This document shows, in pieces, positions 43,419-52,489 of a DNA stretch of 64,000 bases. The stretch is from an uncultured Opitutaceae bacterium (GTDB lineage Bacteria; Verrucomicrobiota; Verrucomicrobiia; Opitutales; Opitutaceae). Each line of letters opens with the position of its first letter. Within the stretch, counting starts at the first letter, position 1. The notes beneath the pieces were generated by a model. The model saw nothing but the letters and a program-made list of their open reading frames with translations. It was not told the origin of the DNA and ran no database searches. Made by a program: the position numbers and the translations under genes. The stretch is taken from contig CALFNN010000084.1 of NCBI GenBank assembly GCA_937902925.1, positions 1 to 64,000 of the forward strand, given 5' to 3'.

Positions 43419-45215
43419 TCAAGGCGCCCGGCATTGCCACAGCGACCAGCCGCCGACCTGGTCGATTCGCGTGGCGCCGGGCAAGTCCGGGTGCCACGCG
43501 TCGCACGACAGGATGTAGCCGGCGTGATATTTTGCCGCGAGCGCGACCAGGCGGGCGGGCGGCAGCTCGCGCCACAGTTTTTCCAGGTCGATTCCCGGCA
43601 CGAGGCGGGTGCCCACCACGTCCTCCAGCCGGGCGCGCCACTCGAGCATGCCGCGGTCGGTGAACGGCATGTCCTTCGTCTGGATCACGACGGCCCGCTT
43701 GGCGAAGAGGCGGAAGCTCCAGCAGTCGCCTTCCGGCGGCACGAGCACCAGCGCGTCCTTGGGCGAGGCGGCGCCGAAGCGGGCGCCGAGCACGCCCGGC
43801 GCATCGACCGGACCGGCCTCGACGGCGAAACGCGGCGCGAGCTGCGCCCGTGCACTGGCGGGCAGGACGAACCACGCGACGACAGTGAGCGCCGCTGTGG
43901 CGCTGGCGAAGAGGAGCCCGCGCAGCGTCGGCGGCCGGCCCTGGCGGTCGACGAGAAACGCGGCGCCAAAAATCAGCAACCATGCGAAATAATGCAGGGC
44001 CAGCCGCGTCGTGAACATGCCGATGTAGCCATAGACGAGGATCAACAGCACGGCGAACAAACCCCAGCGCCAGAGGTGGCGCGGGGCGTCGGCCGGCGGC
44101 AGGGCGACGCCGAAGGCGATCAGGAAAAGTCCGGGGAACGGGGTCAGCGGCGCGAGCGCGAGGAGGATGGCGGCGCCGTAATCGCGGCGCGCGATCCGCT
44201 GCTGCGCGATCAGCGCGAGCGCGAGGAGGGCGGCGAACTCGGCGAACGGCGTCAGGCGCGCGGGCTGCAGCTTGGCGGCGATGATCCACGGCCACACCTC
44301 GACGAAAACGTAGTTGGCCGCCAGGCCCGCGGCGGCGGCGGCCAGAACGAGGAGAAAAATGCGGCGTTCGCCGGCGGAACGGACGGCCCGCAGTTCCCGG
44401 ACGCACAACAACGCGCCCATATAGAAAAGAAAGAACTGCACCCAGGCCGGCCAGCCCCACGTCGACGGCATGAGATGATTGGGGCACCGGAGCTTGGCGT
44501 AGATCTCGACGAAGGTGTCGTTATCCAGCAATGGCGTGCCCATCGAGCCGAGGACGACGAGCGGGGCATAGTTGATCAGCAGGCTGAAAACCCACACGCC
44601 CAGCGCAAGGCCGACGAGCCGGAGCCGGCGCCACGGCAGGGCGGGAAGCAGGAGCGCGCCGGCATAGAAGCCCACGAGGAACTGCAGCACGCTCGCGGCG
44701 CCGAAGCACGCGTAGGCGGCGACCCAATGGCCCCGCCGCGCCAGGGCGAAGCCCCAGAGCACCGCACCCATCACCCAGACGGCGGGCAGCGGGGCGTGCG
44801 TGTAGAGAAACACGCCACCGACGGTGCCGGCGGAGACGTTCAGGAACCACAGCAGCAGCAGCGCGATCGCCGCGCTGCCGAGCGCGAAGCTCCGGCCGAG
44901 CGCAAACATTCCCGTGACGAGCACGGCCAGCGCGCCGGCATGGAGCAGCACCGCGGCGGCGGGCAGCGACAGCCCGAGTTTCGTGACGCCGACGATGCTG
45001 TAGAAATAATACGACCGCGGGGTGAAACGCAGCCACTCGTGCACCGCGTAGTCGCGGGTGAAGAGCCGGGGGTCGACCATGGCCTGCAGGACCGCCTCCT
45101 CGACCGAGCAAAGCACCGGCCAGAGGTAACCGCGCAACACCAGCACGACGGCCACCAGCCAGCCGACCAGCATGAGATTCGCCGCCACCCTGACCGGCTT
45201 TGTGGGGAAACTCAT
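43419..45215 (-). CDS. Polytopic membrane protein of unknown family (glycan operon)
   Basis: The 598-residue product has about twelve hydrophobic helices. The first outer loop includes VDPRLFTRDYAVHEWLRFTP, with an Asp-Arg/Glu-Trp motif, and the C-terminal 150 residues are soluble and end in GGWSLWQC. The overall plan (loop with acidic residues, many helices, periplasmic tail) resembles GT-C enzymes, but I do not recognise a specific family. ATG 45215 is chosen because GGGGA lies 5 nt upstream; the ATG at 45227 and the start at 45254 are also in frame. It is the first gene of the minus-strand operon running to 36419. Confidence 0.65.
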   Translation of the reverse strand: MSFPTKPVRVAANLMLVGWLVAVVLVLRGYLWPVLCSVEEAVLQAMVDPRLFTRDYAVHEWLRFTPRSYYFYSIVGVTKLGLSLPAAAVLLHAGALAVLVTGMFALGRSFALGSAAIALLLLWFLNVSAGTVGGVFLYTHAPLPAVWVMGAVLWGFALARRGHWVAAYACFGAASVLQFLVGFYAGALLLPALPWRRLRLVGLALGVWVFSLLINYAPLVVLGSMGTPLLDNDTFVEIYAKLRCPNHLMPSTWGWPAWVQFFLFYMGALLCVRELRAVRSAGERRIFLLVLAAAAAGLAANYVFVEVWPWIIAAKLQPARLTPFAEFAALLALALIAQQRIARRDYGAAILLALAPLTPFPGLFLIAFGVALPPADAPRHLWRWGLFAVLLILVYGYIGMFTTRLALHYFAWLLIFGAAFLVDRQGRPPTLRGLLFASATAALTVVAWFVLPASARAQLAPRFAVEAGPVDAPGVLGARFGAASPKDALVLVPPEGDCWSFRLFAKRAVVIQTKDMPFTDRGMLEWRARLEDVVGTRLVPGIDLEKLWRELPPARLVALAAKYHAGYILSCDAWHPDLPGATRIDQVGGWSLWQCRAP

Positions 45216-45376
45216 CGTTTTCCCCATGGAACCGGCGGCTGGCGTGGGGGCCAAGCTTCATTTTGACGGGACGGGGCGGGCGGACCGGGCGACGGGCGCG
45301 GCGGCGGGGAGATTTACGGAATTTCGCCACGGGGCGGCGTTGACCGCTGCCGGCCCCGGCAACATCGTGCGCGGGC

Positions 45377-46705
45377 GTGCCCTCCGCCCTGCAAACCCAG
45401 CTCTCGCGTCCTGCCGTGCGGGTTGCCGCGCATAATTTCGGCTGGCTGGCTGCGGAGAAGGCCGTGCGACTGGTGCTGAGCGTCGGGGTGGGGTTCTGGG
45501 TGGCGCGGCATCTCGGCCCGGCCCGGCTCGGCACCCTCGGTTACTGCCTCGCGCTGGTCACGCTCGTCAGTTGCGCGGTTTCGCTGGGGTTCGACGCGGT
45601 CGTAAAACGCGACCTGCTGCAGCGGCCCGGAAGCACGCGGGAACTGCTGGCGAGCGGCGCCGTGCTGCGCCTGGCGGCGGCCGTCATGTGCTACGGCGGG
45701 CTGTTGCTGCTCGTGCTCGTCGGCGCGCTGGGTGCGGGTGAGGAGCGGCGGTTGCTGGCGATCCTCGGGCTCACGTTGTTCCAGCCGGCGTGGCTGATGC
45801 CGGACTTGTGGCTGCAGGCGCACCTGCACGCGAAATTCTCCGTGTGGGCGCAGACCGCGGCGCTCGCCGTCGGTGCCGCGGTGCGGATCGCGCTGATCGC
45901 GGCCGACGCGCCGCTGGCGGGTTTCGCGTGGGCCATCGCGCTCGAGGGCGGGCTGACGGCGGCGGGCATCCACTGGTTCGCGCGGCGGGCGGGACTCCAT
46001 TTTGCATGGACGGCGGCGCGACTGGCGACGATGCGGCGGTTGTTCGCGGAGGCGTGGCCGCTGATGTTCGCGGGCCTCGCGATCGTCATCTACATGAAGA
46101 TCGACGAGGTGATGCTCCGGTGGCTGGCCGGGCCGGCGGCGGTGGGAATCTACACGGCGGCGACGCGGCTCACCGAAATCTGGTATTTCATCCCGATCGG
46201 CCTCGCCTCGAGCCTGCTGCCGGCGTTGCTGCGCGCCCGCGAGCGCGGCGAAGCCGACTACCGGACGCGGCTGCAGCACTACTACGATCTCAATGCGGCG
46301 GTTGGCTACGCCTTGTCCGTGCCGGTGGCGCTGGCCGCGCCGTGGATCGTGCGCCTCGCCTACGGCCCGGCCTTCGCGGCGACCGCGCCGATCGTGGCCG
46401 TGCATATCTGGTCGAGCGTCTTTGTTTTCGTCGGCGTCGCCCGCGGCCAGTGGCTGGTGAACGAGCGCCTGCAGATTTTTTACCTGCTGGCGACGGTGGG
46501 CGGCGCGGCGGTCAACGTCGCGTTGAACTTCGCCGTCATCCCGCGGTGGGGCGGACTCGGCGCGGCGGCGGCGACCGTGGTGTCGCAGGCGCTGGCCGCG
46601 TGGCTCTCGTCGTTTTGCCTCGCGGCGACGCGGGAGACGGGCTGGATGCAGGCGCGCGCCCTGCTCGTGCCGCTGCTCGGCTGGCGCCATTTTCGCCGCG
46701 CATGA
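45377..46705 (+). CDS. Polysaccharide flippase (Wzx/MOP superfamily)
   Basis: The 442-residue protein has about twelve hydrophobic helices. N-terminal AAHNFGWLAAEKAVRLVLSVGVGFWVARHLGPARLGTLGY is typical of Wzx flippases, and IYMKIDEVMLRWLAGPAAVGIYTAATRLTE is the central family motif. It should flip undecaprenyl-diphosphate-linked oligosaccharide across the inner membrane. The start is a GTG at 45377. Its stop overlaps the next start by ATGA, opening an operon of coupled genes to 52468. Confidence 0.9.
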   Translation: MPSALQTQLSRPAVRVAAHNFGWLAAEKAVRLVLSVGVGFWVARHLGPARLGTLGYCLALVTLVSCAVSLGFDAVVKRDLLQRPGSTRELLASGAVLRLAAAVMCYGGLLLLVLVGALGAGEERRLLAILGLTLFQPAWLMPDLWLQAHLHAKFSVWAQTAALAVGAAVRIALIAADAPLAGFAWAIALEGGLTAAGIHWFARRAGLHFAWTAARLATMRRLFAEAWPLMFAGLAIVIYMKIDEVMLRWLAGPAAVGIYTAATRLTEIWYFIPIGLASSLLPALLRARERGEADYRTRLQHYYDLNAAVGYALSVPVALAAPWIVRLAYGPAFAATAPIVAVHIWSSVFVFVGVARGQWLVNERLQIFYLLATVGGAAVNVALNFAVIPRWGGLGAAAATVVSQALAAWLSSFCLAATRETGWMQARALLVPLLGWRHFRRA

Positions 46706-47589
46706 ATCCGATCCCCGTCGTGCTCTTCGCCTACGCGCGTCCGGTGCATCTCGCCCGCGTGCTCGCGTGCCTGCGCGAGAACCGCGTGCCGTCGCTTTAC
46801 GTTTTTGCCGACGGGGCGAAGGATGAAGCCGATGCCGCGGCGGTTGCGGAGACGCGGGCGTTGGTGCGCAGCATCGACTGGTGCGAGGCGCGGATCGTGG
46901 AGCGCGAAAAAAATCTCGGCCTCGGGCGCAACGTGCTGGCCGGTGTGACGGAGGTCGCGGCGAAACACGAGTCGTTCATCGTGTGGGAGGATGACCTGGT
47001 GGGCGTGGCCGGCACTTACGCGTGGCTGGTCGCGGCGCTGCGTTCCTACGCCGGGGACGACCGCGTGATGAGCGTGACGGCGTGGACCCATCCGCGAATC
47101 ACGCCGGCCGGGGTCGGGAACGGACCGTATGCCGACGCGCGGGCGGAGTCCTGGGTGTGGGGCGCATGGGCGCGTTCGTGGCGCGGCCTGAACGCGGGCG
47201 ATGCGCTCGAAAAAATGCGCGCGACGGAGGCGCGCGGGCTTCCGGCTGCGGCCTATGGCGCGGATCTTCCCGCGATGGCACGCAACGAGGCCCGCCGGAA
47301 CCTCTGGGCCGTGCGCTGGATTTATCATCACCTCGCGAACGGCGGGCTGTGCCTGCGCCCGCCCTGGAGCATGGTCGAGCACATCGGTTTCGATGCGCAG
47401 GCGACCAACGCCGGGGCGGCGCTGGGGTGGGACAACCCGCCGCTCCGCCCGGCGCCGCCCGTGCCGGCCGTCTGGCCCGAGCCGCGGGAGCATCCGGGCT
47501 GCCGGGAGTTGTGGCGCAGGGCGAATCCGGGCGGCTGGCGCCGGCAATGGCTGCGCCTGCGCGCCCGGCTGCACCCGTTTTTCACATGA
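46702..47589 (+). CDS. Glycosyltransferase with GNT-I-like EDD motif
   Basis: The 295-residue product starts PVVLFAYARPVHLARVLACL, then YVFADGAKDEAD, REKNLGLGRNVLAGVTEVA and the metal-binding FIVWEDDLVGV near residue 93-103. The combination of NLGLGRN and EDD is characteristic of a GT-A group related to GNT-I (GT13) and widespread in bacterial polysaccharide loci. The C-terminal half is less typical, and it ends in an Arg-rich tail. It is coupled by ATGA on both sides, between the flippase and a methyltransferase. The sugar donor is unknown. Confidence 0.8.
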   Translation: MNPIPVVLFAYARPVHLARVLACLRENRVPSLYVFADGAKDEADAAAVAETRALVRSIDWCEARIVEREKNLGLGRNVLAGVTEVAAKHESFIVWEDDLVGVAGTYAWLVAALRSYAGDDRVMSVTAWTHPRITPAGVGNGPYADARAESWVWGAWARSWRGLNAGDALEKMRATEARGLPAAAYGADLPAMARNEARRNLWAVRWIYHHLANGGLCLRPPWSMVEHIGFDAQATNAGAALGWDNPPLRPAPPVPAVWPEPREHPGCRELWRRANPGGWRRQWLRLRARLHPFFT

Positions 47590-48353
47590 ACGCCCTCCAT
47601 CGCCGGTGGCAAAAAGAGCTGTTCGAGCCCGGCTGGCTCGGCCTGTTCGTCAACCCGTTCTTTTTCGCGCGCCGCGGGCTGTTGCGCGAGCTGCGGCCGT
47701 TTTTTGCGGAGCTGACCGGCGAAGTGCTCGACGTCGGCTGCGGCCGCAAGCCCTATCGGGCCCACGTGCCGGCGGCGCGGTATGTCGGGCTCGATCTCGA
47801 CACGCCCGAGCTGCGCGCGCTCGGCGGCGCCGATATCTTTTATGCCGGCGGGGATTTTCCGGTGGCGGATTCCAGTTTCGACGCGGTGGTCTGCTCCCAG
47901 GTGCTGGAACACATTTTCACGCCGGCGGAATTCCTGGCGGAGATCCGGCGCGTGCTCCGGCCGGGCGGCGTGCTGGTGCTGACGACGCCGTTCACGTGGG
48001 ACGAGCATGCGCAGCCGCACGATTTCGGGCGTTATTCGTCGTTTGGCTTGCGCGCCGTGCTGGAACGCGCGGGATTCGAGGTCGTCGCGCAGCGCAAGAC
48101 CTGCGCGGATGGCCGCGCGCTGGTGCAACTGACCTCCGCCTACATCTACAAAATCGTGCGCAGCCGGCACCGGTGGTGGAATTTATTCAGCCAGCTGCTG
48201 CTGATTGCGCCCGCCAACGCGCTTGGCGGGCTGGCCGCTTGGCTGCTGCCGGCCAATCCGGATTTTTATCTCGATAATGTCGTGCTGGCGCGGCGGCCGG
48301 CGGCGGATGCCGGCGGCGGAACGGGCGCCGGTCAGGCGGAGGAGGGCGCTTGA
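47586..48353 (+). CDS. Class I SAM-dependent methyltransferase
   Basis: The 255-residue product shows motif I EVLDVGCGRKPYRAHVPAA (near 46-64), YVGLDLDTPE, VVCSQVLEHIFTPAEFLAEI and VLRPGGVLVLTTPFTWDEH. This is a Methyltransf_11-type domain often seen in LPS and capsule clusters. Near the C terminus a hydrophobic stretch (LFSQLLLIAPANALGGLAAWLL) suggests peripheral membrane binding. It starts in ATGA overlap with the upstream glycosyltransferase and ends in a TTGA overlap with the FkbM gene. Confidence 0.85.
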   Translation: MNALHRRWQKELFEPGWLGLFVNPFFFARRGLLRELRPFFAELTGEVLDVGCGRKPYRAHVPAARYVGLDLDTPELRALGGADIFYAGGDFPVADSSFDAVVCSQVLEHIFTPAEFLAEIRRVLRPGGVLVLTTPFTWDEHAQPHDFGRYSSFGLRAVLERAGFEVVAQRKTCADGRALVQLTSAYIYKIVRSRHRWWNLFSQLLLIAPANALGGLAAWLLPANPDFYLDNVVLARRPAADAGGGTGAGQAEEGA

Positions 48354-49303
48354 ATCTCATCGACCGGATTTTGGCTGAACCCGAACTGCGGGCATCGCCG
48401 CCCGTGCTGGTGGATGTGGGGGCGGCGGGCGGGGTGCACCGGGCCTGGCGGCGGATCGCGCGCCAGGCCATCGGTGTGGGTTTCGAGCCCGACGCGCGCG
48501 AGGCGGCGCCGCTGGGTGCGGCGCAGCGGATGTTTGCGCGCTGGATTTTTTGCCGCGGACTCGCGGTGCCGGTGGCCACGCCGGCCGGAGCCCGGTTGCT
48601 GCACCTGACGCGGTCGCCGCAGTGCTCGAGCACGCTGCGGCCGGGAGCGGCGGCGCTGACCGAATGGGCGTTCGCGGAACTTTTCGAGGTGACGGAGACC
48701 CGGGCGCTGCCGGCGATGACCCTCGAGGCGGCGCTCGTGGCCGGGAAGATCGACCGCGTGGACTGGTTGAAATGCGACACACAGGGTCTCGACCTCAAGC
48801 TCTACCTGAGCGTGCCGGAGACCTGGCGCGCCCGGATGCTCGCGGTGGAATTCGAACCCGGGCTCATCGATGCCTACGAGGGTGAGGACAAGCTGGCCGA
48901 CGTGCTCGCGGCCATGGGCCGGGAGCCGTTCTGGCTGGCGGACCTCGACGTGGGGCGGACGCCGCGCGGCCGGCCGGTGCTGCTGGCGGAGCGGTTGGGC
49001 GCCGGCGCGGCGCGCTGGGTGCGACGACTCGGTCCGGGTGCGCCGGGCTGGGCGAACGCGCGGTTCCTGCGCGACGTAGCGAAGCGCCCGGAAGCGCTCG
49101 ACCGCCGCGGATACCTGCTCGCGTGGGTGTTTGCGACGATCACGGGCCAGCACGGCTACGCGCTGACGGTGGCGACGGAAGGTGGGCGGCGTTGCGGGGA
49201 CGGGCTGTTCGCCGAGATGGCCGCCGCGAGCGTGCGGAGCCTGCGTTGGGCGATGGCCCGGGGGTTTCCCGCGATGGTCTGGCGACGGCTCAAGCGGTGG
49301 TGA
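48350..49303 (+). CDS. FkbM-family SAM-dependent methyltransferase
   Basis: The 317-residue product begins near VLVDVGAAGGVHRAWR (SAM motif) with GVGFEPDAREA following. WLKCDTQGLDLKLYLSVP is the strongly diagnostic FkbM segment (family KIDxxGxE-like), and LAVEFEPGLIDAYEGEDKL closes the domain. FkbM enzymes O-methylate sugars or other hydroxyls. The start is a TTG (48350) inside the previous stop, TTGA. It shares its operon with a GT pair and a third methyltransferase-like gene. Confidence 0.82.
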   Translation: MNLIDRILAEPELRASPPVLVDVGAAGGVHRAWRRIARQAIGVGFEPDAREAAPLGAAQRMFARWIFCRGLAVPVATPAGARLLHLTRSPQCSSTLRPGAAALTEWAFAELFEVTETRALPAMTLEAALVAGKIDRVDWLKCDTQGLDLKLYLSVPETWRARMLAVEFEPGLIDAYEGEDKLADVLAAMGREPFWLADLDVGRTPRGRPVLLAERLGAGAARWVRRLGPGAPGWANARFLRDVAKRPEALDRRGYLLAWVFATITGQHGYALTVATEGGRRCGDGLFAEMAAASVRSLRWAMARGFPAMVWRRLKRW

Positions 49304-49310
49304 GCGGGCG

Positions 49311-50411
49311 ATGAATCACTACTGCACCTATTTCGACCGCGGCTTCCTCCTCCAGGGCCTCGCGCTCTGGCGGTCGATGGCGCGGCACGATCCGGATGCC
49401 GTGCTCTGGGTGCTGGCGCTCGACGAATTCACGGCGGACGTGCTGCGCGAGACGGGCGGGACCTGGATGCACGTCGTGACGCTGGCGGAAGTGGAGGCGG
49501 GCGATGCGGAACTCGCCGCGGCGAAGCGGAACCGGACGCGCGTCGAATACTACTTCACGCTTTCGCCCTGCTGGCCGCGCTGGCTCCTTGCCCGGCATCC
49601 GGAGATCGCGCGCGTGACGTATGTCGACGCGGACATGTTTTTCTTCGCGGACCCCGAGCCGATCTTTGCCGCGATGGACGCGGCGAGCGCGAGCGTGCTG
49701 GCGACGGAGCACCGCTTTCCCCCGTGGCTGAGGCACTACGAGCGCCACGGAAAACTCAATGTCGGGATTCTCTCTTTCCGCAACGATGCCCCCGCGCGCC
49801 GCTGCCTCGATGACTGGCGCGAGCGTTGCCTGTCCTGGTGTCACGACCGCCTCGAGGACGGCAAATATGCGGATCAGAAATACCTCGACGGCTGGCCGGC
49901 GCTGCTCGGCGCGGCGCTGTTCGTGCTCGATCATCCGGGGGTGAATTTTGCCCCGTGGAACTGGGCGGCGCACCGGTGCGAGTGGCTCCGGCCGCAGCCG
50001 GCGCCGAGCACGCGATCCGGGGCGGGCCGGGCCCTCCGCATCGACGGCGAGCGGCTCGTGGTGTTTCACTTCGCGCGCTTTCGCCCGATTTGCGGCGACT
50101 GGTGGTGGCAGTCGGGCCAGCTCGACTATGGCGTGATGCCGGCGGACCTGCGGCGGGAACTTTACGGCGCCTATTGGCGTGCGCTGGTGGCGGCGCGCAC
50201 AGAAGTGGCGGCACGACGGCCCGGTTTCGATTTTGCATCGCGGGCCATGCGCTTCGATCGCGGTTTTTGGCGGGCACTGCCGCTGCGGGTCGTGTTCGGC
50301 AGCGATTGGCTGCGGATCGGCGGCACATTTGTTTCCGGCCGCCCCGGGCTCGGGCGCTGGTCGGGTCGCGTCCTCGCGGCGCTCCGCCGGATGGGAAAAG
50401 GCGCCACGTGA
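49311..50411 (+). CDS. GT8-like glycosyltransferase (paralogue A)
   Basis: The 366-residue product opens MNHYCTYFDRGFLLQGLALW and has RVTYVDADMFFFADPEPIF (the DAD metal motif is residues 106-108) with LNVGILSFRNDA and YADQKYLDGWP. These are GT-A-type features of the GT8-like group in which an N-terminal nucleotide-binding half precedes DxD. PGVNFAPWN and VVFHFARF follow. The gene at 51311 is a clear paralogue with the same motifs. The start codon lies 8 nt after the FkbM stop. Donor unknown. Confidence 0.75.
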   Translation: MNHYCTYFDRGFLLQGLALWRSMARHDPDAVLWVLALDEFTADVLRETGGTWMHVVTLAEVEAGDAELAAAKRNRTRVEYYFTLSPCWPRWLLARHPEIARVTYVDADMFFFADPEPIFAAMDAASASVLATEHRFPPWLRHYERHGKLNVGILSFRNDAPARRCLDDWRERCLSWCHDRLEDGKYADQKYLDGWPALLGAALFVLDHPGVNFAPWNWAAHRCEWLRPQPAPSTRSGAGRALRIDGERLVVFHFARFRPICGDWWWQSGQLDYGVMPADLRRELYGAYWRALVAARTEVAARRPGFDFASRAMRFDRGFWRALPLRVVFGSDWLRIGGTFVSGRPGLGRWSGRVLAALRRMGKGAT

Positions 50412-50507
50412 TCCGTGACACTGTGCCGGCGGGGCTGGAACGCGGGAAACCAGGGGCGAAATCGGGCGTGCAACCGGGGCGACGGTCGCGGGTCTATCGG
50501 CGGCCCG

Positions 50508-51314
50508 ATGAAAGCCATGGTGAAATCGTTGGTCCCGGCGGTCGCGCGCCGCTGGGTGCGCCGGGCGTTTGAGTGGCGCTGGTTGCGGGGCGACTATGCG
50601 TCCTGGGCCGAGGCCCGGGCGGCCTCGGGTGGTTATGACGACGCGAACGTGCTGGCCCGGGTGCTCGCCGCCACGCGCGCGGTGCGGGCGGGGCGCGCCG
50701 AATGGGAGCGCGACGGAGTGACGTTTGCCGCGCCGCCCGGGGCGACGCCGCTGGCGGCGGTGCTCGAGCGGATCGCTGCGGCCGAGGGCGGCCGGCTCGA
50801 CCTGGTCGATTTTGGGGGCGGGCTCGGGACGACCTGGTGGCAGCACCGCCGCCAGTTCCCAAACCGCGCGGCCGTGTGCTGGCGGGTGGTGGAGCAGCCG
50901 GCATGGGTCGAGGCGGGCCGGCGCGAATTCACGGGCGACGGATTGGAGTTTTTCCCCACGCTTGACGAGGCGTGCGCCGGGCTGACACCGGCGGTCATCC
51001 TGTTTTCCTCCGTGCTGCCTTACGTGGAGCAGCCGCGGTCGGTGCTCGACGCGGCGGTGCGCCGGCGCTTTCGACACCTCGTCATCGATCGCACGGGATT
51101 CACCGGGCGCGGCCGGGACCGGCTTGCCGTGCAGCACGTGCCGGCGGTCGTGGGCGCGGCGACTTATCCCTGCTGGCTGTTCGACCGCGGCTCGTTGCTG
51201 GCGCCGCTGTCCGGGGACTACGCGCTCGTCGACGAGTGGAGCCGGCATGAACTCGACGGCCGGCATGACTACCGGGGGTTTTATTTTCAACGTCGGTCTG
51301 GGGCGGGCCGATGA
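50508..51314 (+). CDS. Putative methyltransferase, TIGR04325 (LIC12133)-like
   Basis: The roughly 268-residue product has ASWAEARAASGGYDDANVL near the start, then LDLVDFGGGLGTTWWQHRRQ, a SAM-like glycine motif with unusual spacing, and VILFSSVLPYVEQPRSVLDA. HLVIDRTGFTGRGRDRLAVQHVP and a C-terminal DYRGFYFQRR follow. This pattern recalls the TIGR04325 family, a methyltransferase-like group in O-antigen loci. ATG 50508 is preferred; the frame is open to 50415, but those residues look non-coding. ATGA overlap couples it to the glycosyltransferase at 51311. Confidence 0.68.
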   Translation: MKAMVKSLVPAVARRWVRRAFEWRWLRGDYASWAEARAASGGYDDANVLARVLAATRAVRAGRAEWERDGVTFAAPPGATPLAAVLERIAAAEGGRLDLVDFGGGLGTTWWQHRRQFPNRAAVCWRVVEQPAWVEAGRREFTGDGLEFFPTLDEACAGLTPAVILFSSVLPYVEQPRSVLDAAVRRRFRHLVIDRTGFTGRGRDRLAVQHVPAVVGAATYPCWLFDRGSLLAPLSGDYALVDEWSRHELDGRHDYRGFYFQRRSGAGR

Positions 51315-52468
51315 ACCACTACTGCACTTACTTTGACCGCCGCTACGCGCAGCCGGGACTGGCGATGTGGCTGTCGCTCAAGCGGTGCGATGCGGCCGCC
51401 GTGCTGTGGGTGCTGTGCCTGGACGATGCAACCGCCGAATTGGTCCGCGGGCAGGCCGAACCCGACCTGCGGGCCGTGCCGCTGGCCGAACTCGAGGCGG
51501 CTGATCCGGCGCTCGCCGCGGTGCGTTCGCGCCGCACCTGGGTTGAATATGTCTTCACGCTGTCACCCTGCCTGCCGCGTCACCTGCTCGGCCGCGAACC
51601 CGGGCTGGCCGTGATCACCTATGTCGATGCGGACATGGCTTTTTTTTCGGCGCCCACGGCGCTGTCCGAGGTGATGCGGGGCGCGAACGTGCTGGTCGTG
51701 GGGCACCGGTTCCCCGCGTTTCTTCGCCAGTGCGAGGTGCGCGGGCGGTTCAACGTCGGCATCCTGGGCTTCCGCAACAATGCCGTCGGTCGCGCGTGCC
51801 TCGACGACTGGCGCGTCCGCTGTCTCGAATGGTGCCACGACCGGGTCGAGCCGGGCCGCTATGCCGACCAGAAATATCTCGATGCCTGGCCGGGGCGTTT
51901 TCCCGGCACCATCGAATGCCGCCACCCGGGCGTGAATCTCGCCCCGTGGAACTGGCTGAGCCACGACTGCCGGCTCGCGGGCGGGAGGATGTGGGTCGAC
52001 GGAAAACCGCTGGTCGCGTTCCACTTTGCGCGGTTCCGGCCGCTCGGCCGGGTGCGGGCGGACTCCGGCCAGCTCGAATACGGCGTGATGCCGCTGCGGC
52101 TGCGATCGTGGCTCTACGGCCGCTATTGGAAGCTGCTGGGCGAGGCGCGCGATCGGATCCGGCCGCTTGCGCCGGACCTGCCGGAGACGCGTCGGGCCGC
52201 GCGCGGCGATCGGGCCGCGTGGAAAACCAAGGCGCTGCAATCCGCCTTCGGCTCCGTGTGGTGGCGGGTCGGCCCGTGGTGGATATCCGGACGCGGCGGG
52301 TTGGGCCGCTTCTCCGGGCGGGTCCTCGCCTGGTTCGACCAGCGCGTCAAGCGCTCGGCGGCCGTGGCCCGGCTGCCGCGGATTCGGGCCGCGCTCCGGC
52401 CGGAGGGCCGGCGGCCGGTGGCCGCGCTGGCCGCGGAGGAGCCGGTGGAGTCCGAGCACCGACGGTGA
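51311..52468 (+). CDS. GT8-like glycosyltransferase (paralogue B)
   Basis: The 385-residue product is a paralogue of the gene at 49311: MNHYCTYFDRRYAQPGLAMW, VITYVDADMAFFSAP (DAD metal motif), FNVGILGFRNNAVGRACLDDWR, YADQKYLDAWP and HPGVNLAPWNWLSHDCR all align. The C-terminal 60 residues (after QRVKRSAAVARLPR) are extra and Arg-rich. It terminates the plus-strand operon 45377-52468, 21 nt before the stop of the convergent GT2 gene. Two paralogues may add similar sugars at successive positions. Confidence 0.75.
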   Translation: MNHYCTYFDRRYAQPGLAMWLSLKRCDAAAVLWVLCLDDATAELVRGQAEPDLRAVPLAELEAADPALAAVRSRRTWVEYVFTLSPCLPRHLLGREPGLAVITYVDADMAFFSAPTALSEVMRGANVLVVGHRFPAFLRQCEVRGRFNVGILGFRNNAVGRACLDDWRVRCLEWCHDRVEPGRYADQKYLDAWPGRFPGTIECRHPGVNLAPWNWLSHDCRLAGGRMWVDGKPLVAFHFARFRPLGRVRADSGQLEYGVMPLRLRSWLYGRYWKLLGEARDRIRPLAPDLPETRRAARGDRAAWKTKALQSAFGSVWWRVGPWWISGRGGLGRFSGRVLAWFDQRVKRSAAVARLPRIRAALRPEGRRPVAALAAEEPVESEHRR

Positions 52469-52489
52469 GGGCCGGCGGCCGGGCGGGGA

